From Flavobacteriia bacterium (GTDB taxonomy: Bacteria; Bacteroidota; Bacteroidia; Flavobacteriales_D; Crocinitomicaceae): a DNA stretch of 44,759 nt. The stretch is taken from the NCBI GenBank assembly GCA_947446925.1, contig CANFHU010000023.1:1-44759 (forward strand). The letters are read 5' to 3'. This document shows, piece after piece, positions 34,850-43,159 of the stretch (position 1 is the stretch's first letter; the number at the start of each line of letters is the position of its first letter). Position numbers and translations under genes: made by a program. The notes beneath the pieces are model-generated. The model was not told the origin of the DNA and searched no databases. It saw only the letters and a list, made by a program, of their open reading frames with translations.

Positions 34850-35686
34850 TTAAAAATCACCTAGTCGAATATGATCCGAATTTATCACCACTAGTTTTTG
34901 CTTATACAACATACCGATAGCGCTCTTAAAAGATTTCTTACTCATCCCAACTTCTTCACGTATTGTATCCGGATCACTTTTATCTGTTAAATTCATTCTT
35001 CCTTCGTGCTCTGACAAATAGCGTAAAATACGTTCACATGTATCTTCCATTTTCACAAAACCAATCTTTTCTAAAGAAACATCCAATTTGCCATCTTCTC
35101 GCACTTTTTTAATATATCCTTTACATTTTTCACCATAACGAAGTGGTCTTACGATGTCATTTTTATAAATTAATCCGCTATAAGTATCATTTACAATGAC
35201 ATTTTTACCTAATTCTGTTGTGTTGGAAATTAATAGATCTACTTCTTGGTTTTCTTCAACGAGTACGCGTTCAAACTCTAAAAAACGACGTATTCTAGAA
35301 GAGGCTACCAAACGCTGTGTGGCTTCATCTAAATACAGGTACACAATATAGGACTTACCTTCTTCCATTTTTTGATTTTGTTCTTTAAACGGAACAAGTA
35401 AATCCTTCTCTATCCCCCACTCCATAAAAGCACCGAAATGACTTACTTGATTAACTTTTAAACATGCAAATTCATTAATCTCCACCAAAGGTTTTAAAGT
35501 TGTTGCTATAATACGATCTTCTGAATCCAAATACAAAAACACAGAAACCTCTTCTCCTATTTCCGATCCTTCTGGGATGTATTTCGTTGGCAGTAAAACT
35601 ACATTATCTTCGTCATCCCCTAAGTATGCACCAGGCGCAGTAAAACGTAATATGGTTAGTGTATTGAATTGACCAAGATGCATCAT
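34850..35686 (-). CDS. CvfB-like S1 RNA-binding protein
   Basis: The 278-aa protein belongs to the CvfB/YitL family, with three S1-type OB folds in tandem followed by a C-terminal winged helix. The folds are at about 8-60, 68-135 with VNQVSHFGAFMEWGIEKDLLVP, and 145-205 with RYGEKCKGYIKKVREDGKLDVSL. The winged helix at about 215-278 includes DTIREEVGMSKKSFKSAIGMLYKQ. Staphylococcus CvfB affects virulence gene expression through RNA binding. The role here is inferred as RNA regulation in the cytoplasm. It starts a two-gene unit with the YchJ-like gene. Confidence 0.9.
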   Translation of the reverse strand: MMHLGQFNTLTILRFTAPGAYLGDDEDNVVLLPTKYIPEGSEIGEEVSVFLYLDSEDRIIATTLKPLVEINEFACLKVNQVSHFGAFMEWGIEKDLLVPFKEQNQKMEEGKSYIVYLYLDEATQRLVASSRIRRFLEFERVLVEENQEVDLLISNTTELGKNVIVNDTYSGLIYKNDIVRPLRYGEKCKGYIKKVREDGKLDVSLEKIGFVKMEDTCERILRYLSEHEGRMNLTDKSDPDTIREEVGMSKKSFKSAIGMLYKQKLVVINSDHIRLGDF

Positions 35687-35791
35687 AGATTTTAAATTTA
35701 GTTTATAAAGATAAATATTTCTTTGGTTTCAACGATTTAAAACAACCAATCGTACAATTTATCGTTATATTTAAGAATCAAAATTTAAACT

Positions 35792-36865
35792 ATGAAAAAA
35801 CAACTACTATTAGTTGCTTTATTGTTAACCGGTAAAGCTTTTACGCAAAATTTCACACAATCCAATGAAGCAAATGTAGGTTCATCCGTTTCTATGTATA
35901 TTTGTGATTCATTAACAAGTAATTACTCTAGTATTAAAGGCGATAATTCTGTTTGGGATTTAACAAATTTATTAATTAGAGATACTAATAAAAGATCCTT
36001 AATTTCTGTTATCGATCCATCAAATACGCCATATAAATCTTTATATACTACCTCTAATAAAGCTATTGTTTTGGAAAAATACCTTACCTCCTATTATAAT
36101 TCTTCTAATTCCGAAAGAAATTGTTTTGGATATTTCTTTCCAACGAAAGAGTTAGGGGATGTAAGAGCTGTATTTAATACGGATCCAGAAATTACGCATA
36201 CCTATCCCTTTGAGTTGAATTCAAAGAAAACAGATAATCTGTCTGGAACTTTGTATTATACTTTTTCAAATCTTCCTATCACAGCAACAGCGACTGGATC
36301 TTCTATGGCTGAAGTAGATGGTAGAGGTACCTTAAAATTTGATGCTCTTAAAATTTATAAAAATGTTTTACGTTACCATATTAAAGATTCTATCAATGCA
36401 ACAGTAAATTTGACGATACTTGGATTGGGTATTGTTGATCTAACTTTAAAACGAGATCAATATGAATATTACGATCATAGCATATCCAATCTTCCAATCT
36501 ACGCGTACTCCAATTTACAAGCCTTTGCATATAAATTGTCTTCAGATACATTAGTTAACAAAACTATTGTGCTAAGTAAGTTTAATCCGGACAAAAATGC
36601 GAAACCGGTAGATCCTACAAATTCATTAACAGATCTAACATTTGATTCGTATTCAATTTATCCAAACCCAGCAAAAGAAATATTATATGTGATTGGTGAA
36701 AATTCGACAAATGCTACTATTTCTATTCTAGATCAAACTGGAAAAACGATTCGTACATTCAATCAAACTACTACTCTACCAATCGAATATCTAGAAAAAG
36801 GAGTTTATTTTGTAAAAGTATCTGATATACGTGGTATAGAAGTTTTGAAATTTATGAAAGATTAA
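35792..36865 (+). CDS. T9SS type A sorting domain protein
   Basis: The 357-aa secreted protein has a signal peptide (residues 1-18, KAFTQ end). A central region of about 250 residues has no domain that I recognise but is rich in Ser, Thr and Tyr beta-type sequence. The C-terminal ~75 residues are a type A (Por secretion) tail: SYSIYPNPAKEILYV, then ISILDQTGKTIRTF and the closing YLEKGVYFVKVSD with IEVLKFMKD. It is expected to be exported through the outer membrane by type IX secretion. A terminator follows. A motif like the ECF promoter at 39031 is present upstream (35743-35766) but is weak. Confidence 0.88.
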   Translation: MKKQLLLVALLLTGKAFTQNFTQSNEANVGSSVSMYICDSLTSNYSSIKGDNSVWDLTNLLIRDTNKRSLISVIDPSNTPYKSLYTTSNKAIVLEKYLTSYYNSSNSERNCFGYFFPTKELGDVRAVFNTDPEITHTYPFELNSKKTDNLSGTLYYTFSNLPITATATGSSMAEVDGRGTLKFDALKIYKNVLRYHIKDSINATVNLTILGLGIVDLTLKRDQYEYYDHSISNLPIYAYSNLQAFAYKLSSDTLVNKTIVLSKFNPDKNAKPVDPTNSLTDLTFDSYSIYPNPAKEILYVIGENSTNATISILDQTGKTIRTFNQTTTLPIEYLEKGVYFVKVSDIRGIEVLKFMKD

Positions 36866-36886
36866 AAAATAATTCTAAACATACTT

Positions 36887-36913
36887 AAAGGCTATTTCAA
36901 TGAAATAGCCTTT
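36887..36913 (+). terminator. Intrinsic terminator after T9SS cargo gene
   Basis: The inverted repeat AAAGGCTATTT/AAATAGCCTTT, extended to 13 bp on paper (36887-36899 with 36901-36913), is followed by further T residues. The symmetric A and T flanks make it usable on both strands. Confidence 0.88.
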
Positions 36914-36961
36914 TTTTAGTTAAATACGAACGAGAATTAATCTTTGAAGTCTAAATAAGTA

Positions 36962-37222
36962 CTAAACAATTAATTTTTTAGTTAAATACATCAATCGAAA
37001 TATCGATTTTATACGTTTATAATCCTGTTGATTTACAAATCGATAGTTTACAAATTTACATTCTAAGGTTACTTCTTGTTGATTAATATACTGTAGATTA
37101 ATTGGATATAAAATAAATTTTGAATCTTTCCAAGTTGGTTTTATATCGAATAGATTGACCCCTCCCTCTATATCGAAAGTAGATAATTCTGCGACTAATT
37201 CTTGTGTAACTGTTAATTCCAT
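36962..37222 (-). CDS. Orphan hypothetical protein (86 aa)
   Basis: I do not recognise this 86-aa protein. It is acidic at the N-terminus (ELTVTQELVAELSTFDIEGG) and basic at the C-terminus (DYKRIKSIFRLMYLTKKLIV). There is no signal peptide or membrane helix. It begins 18 nt after the 188-aa gene on the same strand, so the two probably form a unit. It may be a small cytoplasmic protein partner of that product. Coding status is supported by the length in AT-rich DNA and the neighbour spacing, not by homology. Confidence 0.6.
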   Translation of the reverse strand: MELTVTQELVAELSTFDIEGGVNLFDIKPTWKDSKFILYPINLQYINQQEVTLECKFVNYRFVNQQDYKRIKSIFRLMYLTKKLIV

Positions 37223-37240
37223 ATTAATTAAGTAATCAAT

Positions 37241-37807
37241 TTAAATTTGTATTACATGTTGCTCAATCACTACTGAATCATCACTTTCTGCAACTAATAA
37301 ATCACCTTTATGTTGAACGTTTGTTAACATCACAAATCTTTGATTTTGAAAATTAAATTGTGTGTTTTCAAACTCTAAATCGTCGATTCCTTGAAAGTTA
37401 TTCGTTAAATATTTTACGATTCTTCCTTTGATTACTTGATACAAAAAGAAGTATTGAAATCCCTCTTTTTTATGAACTTCAAAACTCTTTTCTTTCGTAT
37501 TATATATTGGAAAAAGATATTCTTGGCTCGTTAAATCACTTAATTGAAATTGATTTATTTTACGTCTTTGTTGTCTAATTTCAAGGATTGTATCTGAATG
37601 TACTAAAGAACCAATCCCTATTTGCTGAACTGGTAAATCCATAAAACTTTCAACTCCACATTTTTCAATTAAATCAAAGTCAAAAAAAACATCAGAAAAA
37701 GAAACATTAACTGCTTTGGCTACCGTTTCTAATTGAGAAACCATAGAGATTGGTAATTCTAAGACTCGATATATAATACCCAAACCAAAAACATTAATAA
37801 CAAACAT
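37241..37807 (-). CDS. Orphan hypothetical protein (188 aa)
   Basis: I do not recognise a family for this 188-aa protein. It is soluble and alternates short hydrophobic strands with charged loops (YLFPIYNTKEKSFEVHKKEG, FFLYQVIKGRIVKYL, QRFVMLTNVQHKGDLLVAES). The first 25 residues are hydrophobic (FVINVFGLGIIYRVLELPISMV), but this looks like a buried strand or helix rather than a signal peptide. A later ATG at residue 22 is possible. Only an imperfect -7 element is found upstream (TATTTTTA on the minus strand, 37839-37846). It is the first of two orphan genes. Confidence 0.6.
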   Translation of the reverse strand: MFVINVFGLGIIYRVLELPISMVSQLETVAKAVNVSFSDVFFDFDLIEKCGVESFMDLPVQQIGIGSLVHSDTILEIRQQRRKINQFQLSDLTSQEYLFPIYNTKEKSFEVHKKEGFQYFFLYQVIKGRIVKYLTNNFQGIDDLEFENTQFNFQNQRFVMLTNVQHKGDLLVAESDDSVVIEQHVIQI

Positions 37808-37920
37808 ACTCGTGTTTAATAAATTCGATACTGCATTCTAAAAATAATAAATAGTATACAAGTAAATGCGATAACTCGGTAAGTTTAACTATAAAATATT
37901 TCCAATTTGTTCAAAGAAAA

Positions 37921-37948
37921 AAGTCTGCCAATTTACATTGGCAGACTT
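37921..37948 (-). terminator. Intrinsic terminator of mdh
   Basis: A perfect 12-bp stem AAGTCTGCCAAT/ATTGGCAGACTT (37921-37932 with 37937-37948) has a 4-nt loop. On the minus strand it is followed by a T-rich tract (TTTTCTTTG), so it ends the mdh transcript. Confidence 0.9.
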
Positions 37949-37975
37949 TATAAATAGATAAAAATATGCTAAAAA

Positions 37976-38914
37976 TTATGCATTCACATTCATGTTGTCC
38001 AATACATCCATGACAGATTTTACTGCTTTTGCAGATTCTTCTAATAATGCTTTTTCTTCAGTATTTAATTGTAATTCTATGATTTTCTCGATACCATTTT
38101 TACCAAGTACAACTGGTACACCTAAGTAAATATCTTTCATTCCATATTCACCGTTTAACCAAGCGCATACAGGGAAAATACGTTTTTGATCACGAACAAT
38201 CGCTTCTACCATTTGAGCTGCAGCAGCACCAGGAGCATACCAAGCAGATGTTCCTAATAATTTAACGATTTCACCACCACCAAATTTAGTTCTTTCAATA
38301 ATCTCGTCTAATTTTTCAGTAGAAATCAATTCAGTAACAGGAATACCAGCAACAGTAGTGTAACGAGGAAGAGGAACCATTGTATCCCCATGACCACCCA
38401 TTAATACTGCTTGGATATCTTTTGGAGAAACATTTAATTCTTCCGCTAAAAAAGCACGGTATCTAGCTGTATCTAATACACCAGCCATTCCAAATACTTT
38501 GGATGAATCTACTTTTGCATTCAAATATGCGCAGTATGTCATAACATCTAACGGATTAGAAACAATAACAATAATTGCGTTTGGAGAATGTTGTATAATG
38601 TTTTCAGTTACAGTTTTAACAATACCTGCATTTGTAGCAATTAGATCATCACGAGACATTCCAGGTTTTCTTGGTAGACCAGAAGTAATAACAACTACAT
38701 CAGAATTTGCTGTTTTTGAATAATCGTTAGTTGAACCAATTGTTCTTGAATCATACAGATTAATTGGAGCTTTTTGCCAAATATCTAATGCTTTACCTTC
38801 TGCAAAACCTTCTTTGATATCTAATAAAACGATTTCATTAGCGATCTCTCTTTGCGCTAGTACATCTGCACACGTAGCACCTACGTTTCCTGCACCTACA
38901 ACTGTTACTTTCAT
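37976..38914 (-). CDS. mdh: Malate dehydrogenase
   Basis: This NAD-dependent malate/oxaloacetate enzyme of the TCA cycle is of the LDH-like MDH type. It has 312 aa with the dinucleotide motif VVGAGNVGATCA at residues 4-15. The NAD-selecting Asp is in IVLLDIKEG, and GLPRKPGMSRDDL carries the Arg residues that bind the substrate dicarboxylate. VSNPLDVMT and the catalytic GGHGDTMVPLPR (His175) follow. Arg at the GLPRKPG loop indicates malate rather than lactate specificity. It has its own -7 promoter element and a strong terminator. Confidence 0.96.
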   Translation of the reverse strand: MKVTVVGAGNVGATCADVLAQREIANEIVLLDIKEGFAEGKALDIWQKAPINLYDSRTIGSTNDYSKTANSDVVVITSGLPRKPGMSRDDLIATNAGIVKTVTENIIQHSPNAIIVIVSNPLDVMTYCAYLNAKVDSSKVFGMAGVLDTARYRAFLAEELNVSPKDIQAVLMGGHGDTMVPLPRYTTVAGIPVTELISTEKLDEIIERTKFGGGEIVKLLGTSAWYAPGAAAAQMVEAIVRDQKRIFPVCAWLNGEYGMKDIYLGVPVVLGKNGIEKIIELQLNTEEKALLEESAKAVKSVMDVLDNMNVNA

Positions 38915-38950
38915 AGTATTATTTTGTGTTAAAATTTAACGTTTACAGCA

Positions 38951-38958
38951 CAAAATTA
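38951..38958 (-). promoter_or_regulatory. -7 promoter element for mdh
   Basis: On the minus strand this reads TAATTTTG, a perfect TAnnTTTG, 36 nt upstream of the start codon. No TTG sits at the ideal -33 spacing. Confidence 0.45.
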
Positions 38959-39030
38959 AAACAATTGAATGACACGAATTCATTTTTTATCATTTATTTT
39001 CAAATGTTCGCTTAAAAAATTTTAATTTTA

Positions 39031-39056
39031 GGCAACGTATTAATTTTAGTAACGTC
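39031..39056 (+). promoter_or_regulatory. Candidate ECF-type promoter upstream of ECF sigma gene
   Basis: GGCAAC (39031-39036) and CGTC (39053-39056) are separated by 16 nt. This is the layout of ECF-dependent promoters (-35 GGAAC-like, 16-17 nt, -10 CGTC). No good TAnnTTTG is present in the same gap in this direction. Transcription would begin near 39063, about 14 nt before the GTG start. Autoregulation by the encoded sigma factor is inferred. Confidence 0.55.
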
Positions 39057-39076
39057 AAGTAACTATAAACACAAAG

Positions 39077-39652
39077 GTGGATAAGAAAGAGCAGTTGGAT
39101 AGTATTGTTGCAGGTTGTATAAAAAACGATCGTGTTTGCCAAGAGAAGTTGTTCAAACTTTACTATGGTAAACTCCTCGTTGTTTGTCAACGCTACACCA
39201 ACGATAGAGATACTGCCCAAGATATTCTACAAGAAGGTTTTATGAAGATCTTTGACAAAATCACATCTTTTGAATCCTCTGGATCTTTTGAAGGGTGGAT
39301 GAGACGTATTGTAACCAATACAGCGCTTGACCACTTAAGAAAGTCAAAGAAATTCAATTTTGTGGAAGAAAACGAGGTAAATACCAAAGAGGAATTTGTA
39401 GATTATGGTGATAGTTTAGAATTAGATAATTCAATCGAACTAAAAGCAGAATTTGCATTGGAGGCAATTAAACAACTTTCTCCTGCGTATCAAACCGTTT
39501 TTAACCTTTATGTGATGGAAGAATATTCCCATAAAGAAATTGCTGAGTTGTTAGGGATTTCAGAAGGAACTTCAAAGTCAAATCTTGCAAAGGCGAAAAT
39601 GAACTTACAAAAAATAATAGTTAAAAAATATAGTAAAATAGCAAATGAATAA
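39077..39652 (+). CDS. ECF (group 4) sigma factor
   Basis: This is a 191-aa extracytoplasmic-function sigma factor with a GTG start at 39077. Region 2 spans about residues 10-85 (CQEKLFKLYYGKLLVVCQRY, DTAQDILQEGFMKIFDKI, SFEGWMRRIVTNTALDHLRK). Region 4 spans about 125-185 (LSPAYQTVFNLYVMEEYSHKEIAELLGISEGTSKSNLAKAKMNLQ). There is no region 3. The stop overlaps the next gene by 8 nt, placing the sigma factor in translational coupling with a membrane protein that looks like its anti-sigma factor. A C25 peptidase follows. An ECF-type promoter lies upstream, so autoregulation is likely. Confidence 0.95.
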   Translation: MDKKEQLDSIVAGCIKNDRVCQEKLFKLYYGKLLVVCQRYTNDRDTAQDILQEGFMKIFDKITSFESSGSFEGWMRRIVTNTALDHLRKSKKFNFVEENEVNTKEEFVDYGDSLELDNSIELKAEFALEAIKQLSPAYQTVFNLYVMEEYSHKEIAELLGISEGTSKSNLAKAKMNLQKIIVKKYSKIANE

Positions 39653-40880
39653 CGACATAGTAAATAAAATTAAGTCGAGTTTAGAGAACTACGAAGCTCC
39701 GTACGATGCATCCGCTTGGGATAAAATGTCAAAACATTTGGATAGTAAAGGAACTTCCGCAGGTACGAATAGTAGTAAAAATTTCTTGTCTTCACCGAAA
39801 TTTTGGGTGATTGCTTCTATTACTGTTATTGGAGCATCGCTTGCAATCTATTCTATCCGTCAAGATGCAACTAAATTAAATATAACAAGTACTAATAACA
39901 AAACAAAAACACCAACTCTTGTTGCAAAAAATCAAGAAGTTATACAAATAACTCAAACAGAAAAACCGGCAAATACACAAAATGAAACTAAGTTCGTAAA
40001 AGAAAATTCTCGTGTTAAAAATACGAGTACTGTTTCTCCGTCTAATTTCATTTCTTCTGTTGTGGGTTCAACGGAATCTACTACTTTAAAACAATACCCA
40101 ACGGTTAAGGGGAATGAAAGATTTATGAAAAATTTTATTTTACCTAAAACAAACAAACTGTATTGCTTGGGTGAAAAAGTTGAAATTTTCAATCCTAATG
40201 CTTCTGAAATTACATTAATTAACACTTTAGGTAAGCAAATAAAAATTGATGGTCAAGAATCGATGTTAATTTCACTAAAACAAGAAGGTCAATATACTTG
40301 GAATGGAGAGAAAGCAGCGTTTGAAGTAAAAGAAAAACCAACTGTAAACTTTAGTTTACCATCCGATATAATTTACGAAAATGGTATTCCAACAATTACT
40401 TTAACCTCTGATTTAAATGTAAAATCTCAGAAATGGATTTTCGATCAAAAAATAGTTTCTACCAATGAATCTGTTAAATTAAATATTTTTAATAAGGAGA
40501 AATATTCTGTTACATTATTGGTATTAGGTCAAAATGGTTGTGAAAATCAAATGACTAAAACATTCTATCCAGATCCTGATTTTCATTATAATCTAAAAGC
40601 TCCAAATGGATTTGACCCAACATCCAACAACCCGAAAAGAAATACATTTTTACCACTTTCTCTGTTAGAAAGAGACACCCCTTTTAAAATGTTAATTATC
40701 GATCCAAAGGACGGTAAAGTGATCTTTGAAACTAACGATAAGAATAACCCATGGGATGGTAAAAATCAATCTACTGATCAAATAGTTCAAGAAGGTGTTG
40801 AATACATATGGAAAGTAATCTTATTGAATCCCGAGAAATACGAAAAAAATGAATATCGTGGTACAATTACCCGTAAATAG
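39645..40880 (+). CDS. Putative anti-sigma membrane protein with CHU_C-like domain
   Basis: The 411-aa protein has no signal peptide. The N-terminal ~45 residues are cytoplasmic and carry a motif (LENYEAPYDASAWDKM) like anti-sigma N-termini of Bacteroidota ECF loci. A single TM helix spans about residues 52-71 (KFWVIASITVIGASLAIYSI). A Ser/Thr/Asn/Lys-rich linker runs to about 155, then one or more Ig-like segments. The last ~95 residues match the gliding-associated CHU_C pattern: LKAPNGFDPTSNNPKRNTFLP, GKVIFETNDKNNPWDGK, IVQEGVEYIWKVIL. The type II topology would place the CHU_C-like domain in the periplasm. It overlaps the sigma gene by 8 nt. An anti-sigma or envelope-sensing role is inference. 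Confidence 0.7.
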   Translation: MNNDIVNKIKSSLENYEAPYDASAWDKMSKHLDSKGTSAGTNSSKNFLSSPKFWVIASITVIGASLAIYSIRQDATKLNITSTNNKTKTPTLVAKNQEVIQITQTEKPANTQNETKFVKENSRVKNTSTVSPSNFISSVVGSTESTTLKQYPTVKGNERFMKNFILPKTNKLYCLGEKVEIFNPNASEITLINTLGKQIKIDGQESMLISLKQEGQYTWNGEKAAFEVKEKPTVNFSLPSDIIYENGIPTITLTSDLNVKSQKWIFDQKIVSTNESVKLNIFNKEKYSVTLLVLGQNGCENQMTKTFYPDPDFHYNLKAPNGFDPTSNNPKRNTFLPLSLLERDTPFKMLIIDPKDGKVIFETNDKNNPWDGKNQSTDQIVQEGVEYIWKVILLNPEKYEKNEYRGTITRK

Positions 40881-40899
40881 ACTTCGTTAATAAAATTTT

Positions 40900-43083
40900 A
40901 TGAAACACATATTGATTCTGATATTTTCACTAACAATATGTGTTTCTTATTCACAAGAAAATCGTATCAAAGAGATTTCTGAAAATGCTTTTTCTTTTGA
41001 ATTTAAATTTGAAAAAACTCCTTTCCTAACAAAAAAAATAGGTGAAAAGGAATATATAGACTTCAGCAAATCTCCATTAGCTGTTTTATACGAAAAAGAC
41101 TCTCCTGCACTTCCCTATTATTCCAAATCCATTCTTATTCCGGCAACAGGAAATTCTAATTACAGTATCGCATATGATGAAATCATTGAATATTCAACCG
41201 TTGACATTCTTCCATCCTTAGGATTACAAAAGCAAAATGACACAAGTACCAACTATCATTTTGGTGCGAATTATCAAAAAGATGCATTTTATCCAGGTAT
41301 GTTATACAAAACTTCCTCTCCTTTTATTTTAAGAGAATTGCGTGGTCAAACTATTCAACTCTTTCCATATCAATATAATCCTATAACCAAAACATTACAG
41401 TTTTATACAAATTTACGACTAGAAGTTTCATTTGATCAATTGGAAGGAATCAATGAAATTAAACATGCATCAGAATCGCATTTGGGTGAAATACTATACA
41501 AAGATCATTTTATCAACACGAGTAAACATACTAGTAAATATTTAGCGAAATCTGAGTTTGGAGAAATGTTAGTTATTTGTCCTGCGTCCTATTCAGAATC
41601 CATACAACCGTTCGTAGACTGGAAGAATCAAAAAGGAATAAAAACGCACATCGAAACCGTTGAAAAAATTGGTGAAACAGCGTATGAAATTAAGCAATAC
41701 ATTCAAAAATATTATACTTCCAATCCTTCCTTATTATACTTACTTCTAGTAGGTGATGCGGAAGATTTGCCGGCATTTACCTACGGAAATTATAGTAGTG
41801 ATGAATATTGGAGTGATTCATATTACGGTCAATTATCTGGAGATGATTATTATAGTGAGTTATTTGTAGGACGTTTTTCAGGTACACCAACCGATGTTAA
41901 AACTATGGTAGACCGAACGATTGAATATGAAAAAACACCGAGTGAAGGCGATTGGATGACACGAGCAATTGGGATTGCATCTTCTCAAGGGATGGGTATT
42001 GGAGATAACGGAGAGTCTGATTGGCAGCATGAAAGGAATATCAAAACAACTTTATTAGCAAACGATTATTCCTATGTTTATGAATTTTACGATGGAAATC
42101 AAGGGGGATTAGATGCACCAAATAACCCAATTAGTTCTGATATTGTTGACGCACTAAATTCTGGAATAGGTTTATTAAACTACACCGGTCATGGTGAGTC
42201 CAAAAATTTTACAACTAGTAATTTCAATTCATCTGATATACTTACAACAACTAATTATGGAAAATATCCATTTGTAGTCTCTGTAGCTTGCAATAATGGA
42301 AAATTTGTAAACAACACATGTATGGCAGAAACTTGGTTAAGAGCCACCAATAACTCTAAAACAACTGGAGCAATTGCCGTATGCGGGTCAACTATTTTAA
42401 TGGATTGGGCACCACCAATGAAAACACAAGATGAAATGGTTCGTTTGCTAAGTATAAGTGATCTTACTTTTCGAAAAACAACATTAGGTGCAATATTCAA
42501 TAATGGTCAATTTAGTATGTTAGAAAAATACGGTAAAAACGGCGAAAATGTAATCCAAACCTGGTTGTTTTTTGGTGATCCATCAGCAGTTTTTAGAAAT
42601 AAAATCACTAAACCTATAGATTTCAATATCCAGATTTGTTCAACATGTCCTAGTTCAACAGAACTAGAATTAAACTCTTCTATTGACAGTATTCACGTTG
42701 GTATTTCAAAAAACAATCAATTTATTACTCAGGGAATTTTCACAAATAAAAAGTATAGTTATAGTTTTCCTACCACCAATGTTAAAGAAAATTATATGAT
42801 AACATTAACCAAACAAAATCATAAAACTGCACAATTTAATTTAGGTACTGACGGTAGATTAAATATTTATCCAAACCCAGTAAACTCAAAATTAACCATT
42901 GAAAATTTATCGGAATTTATATTGGAAATTTTCACATTAGATGGAAAGTATATTCAGACATACAATCATCCAGGTGGTTATTATTTCACACTTGATGTTA
43001 ACTACTTAACTGCTGGAAATTATCTATTTAAAATCACATCAAACTCCTCTGTTTTTACAGAAAAAGTAGAAGTTTATCACTGA
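40900..43083 (+). CDS. C25 (gingipain-like) cysteine peptidase, T9SS type A
   Basis: The 727-aa peptidase has a signal peptide (residues 1-18, VSYSQ end) and a propeptide-like region to about 215. The C25 catalytic domain (about 220-590) begins EMLVICPASYSESIQPFVDWKNQKG. The catalytic pair is visible as NYTGHGES (His431) and VSVACNNG (Cys464). An Asp-rich Ca-binding-like stretch DDYYSELFVGRFSG lies near 315. The last ~80 residues are a type A T9SS tail (LNIYPNPVNSKLTIENLSE, YLTAGNYLFKI). Gingipains and PorU are the known C25 members; the length and tail fit a secreted cargo rather than PorU itself. It lies 19 nt after the putative anti-sigma gene. Confidence 0.9.
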   Translation: MKHILILIFSLTICVSYSQENRIKEISENAFSFEFKFEKTPFLTKKIGEKEYIDFSKSPLAVLYEKDSPALPYYSKSILIPATGNSNYSIAYDEIIEYSTVDILPSLGLQKQNDTSTNYHFGANYQKDAFYPGMLYKTSSPFILRELRGQTIQLFPYQYNPITKTLQFYTNLRLEVSFDQLEGINEIKHASESHLGEILYKDHFINTSKHTSKYLAKSEFGEMLVICPASYSESIQPFVDWKNQKGIKTHIETVEKIGETAYEIKQYIQKYYTSNPSLLYLLLVGDAEDLPAFTYGNYSSDEYWSDSYYGQLSGDDYYSELFVGRFSGTPTDVKTMVDRTIEYEKTPSEGDWMTRAIGIASSQGMGIGDNGESDWQHERNIKTTLLANDYSYVYEFYDGNQGGLDAPNNPISSDIVDALNSGIGLLNYTGHGESKNFTTSNFNSSDILTTTNYGKYPFVVSVACNNGKFVNNTCMAETWLRATNNSKTTGAIAVCGSTILMDWAPPMKTQDEMVRLLSISDLTFRKTTLGAIFNNGQFSMLEKYGKNGENVIQTWLFFGDPSAVFRNKITKPIDFNIQICSTCPSSTELELNSSIDSIHVGISKNNQFITQGIFTNKKYSYSFPTTNVKENYMITLTKQNHKTAQFNLGTDGRLNIYPNPVNSKLTIENLSEFILEIFTLDGKYIQTYNHPGGYYFTLDVNYLTAGNYLFKITSNSSVFTEKVEVYH

Positions 43084-43129
43084 TTATTTGCTTTAAAACG
43101 TAGGCATATTCTACGTAAATAGTTTTCTT

Positions 43130-43137
43130 TATCTTTG
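43130..43137 (+). promoter_or_regulatory. -7 promoter element for dCMP deaminase gene
   Basis: The sequence TATCTTTG is a perfect TAnnTTTG, 22 nt before the ATG at 43160. This spacing favours that ATG over an in-frame TTG at 43151. Confidence 0.5.
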
Positions 43138-43159
43138 GAACAAATTCTATTTGTATATT

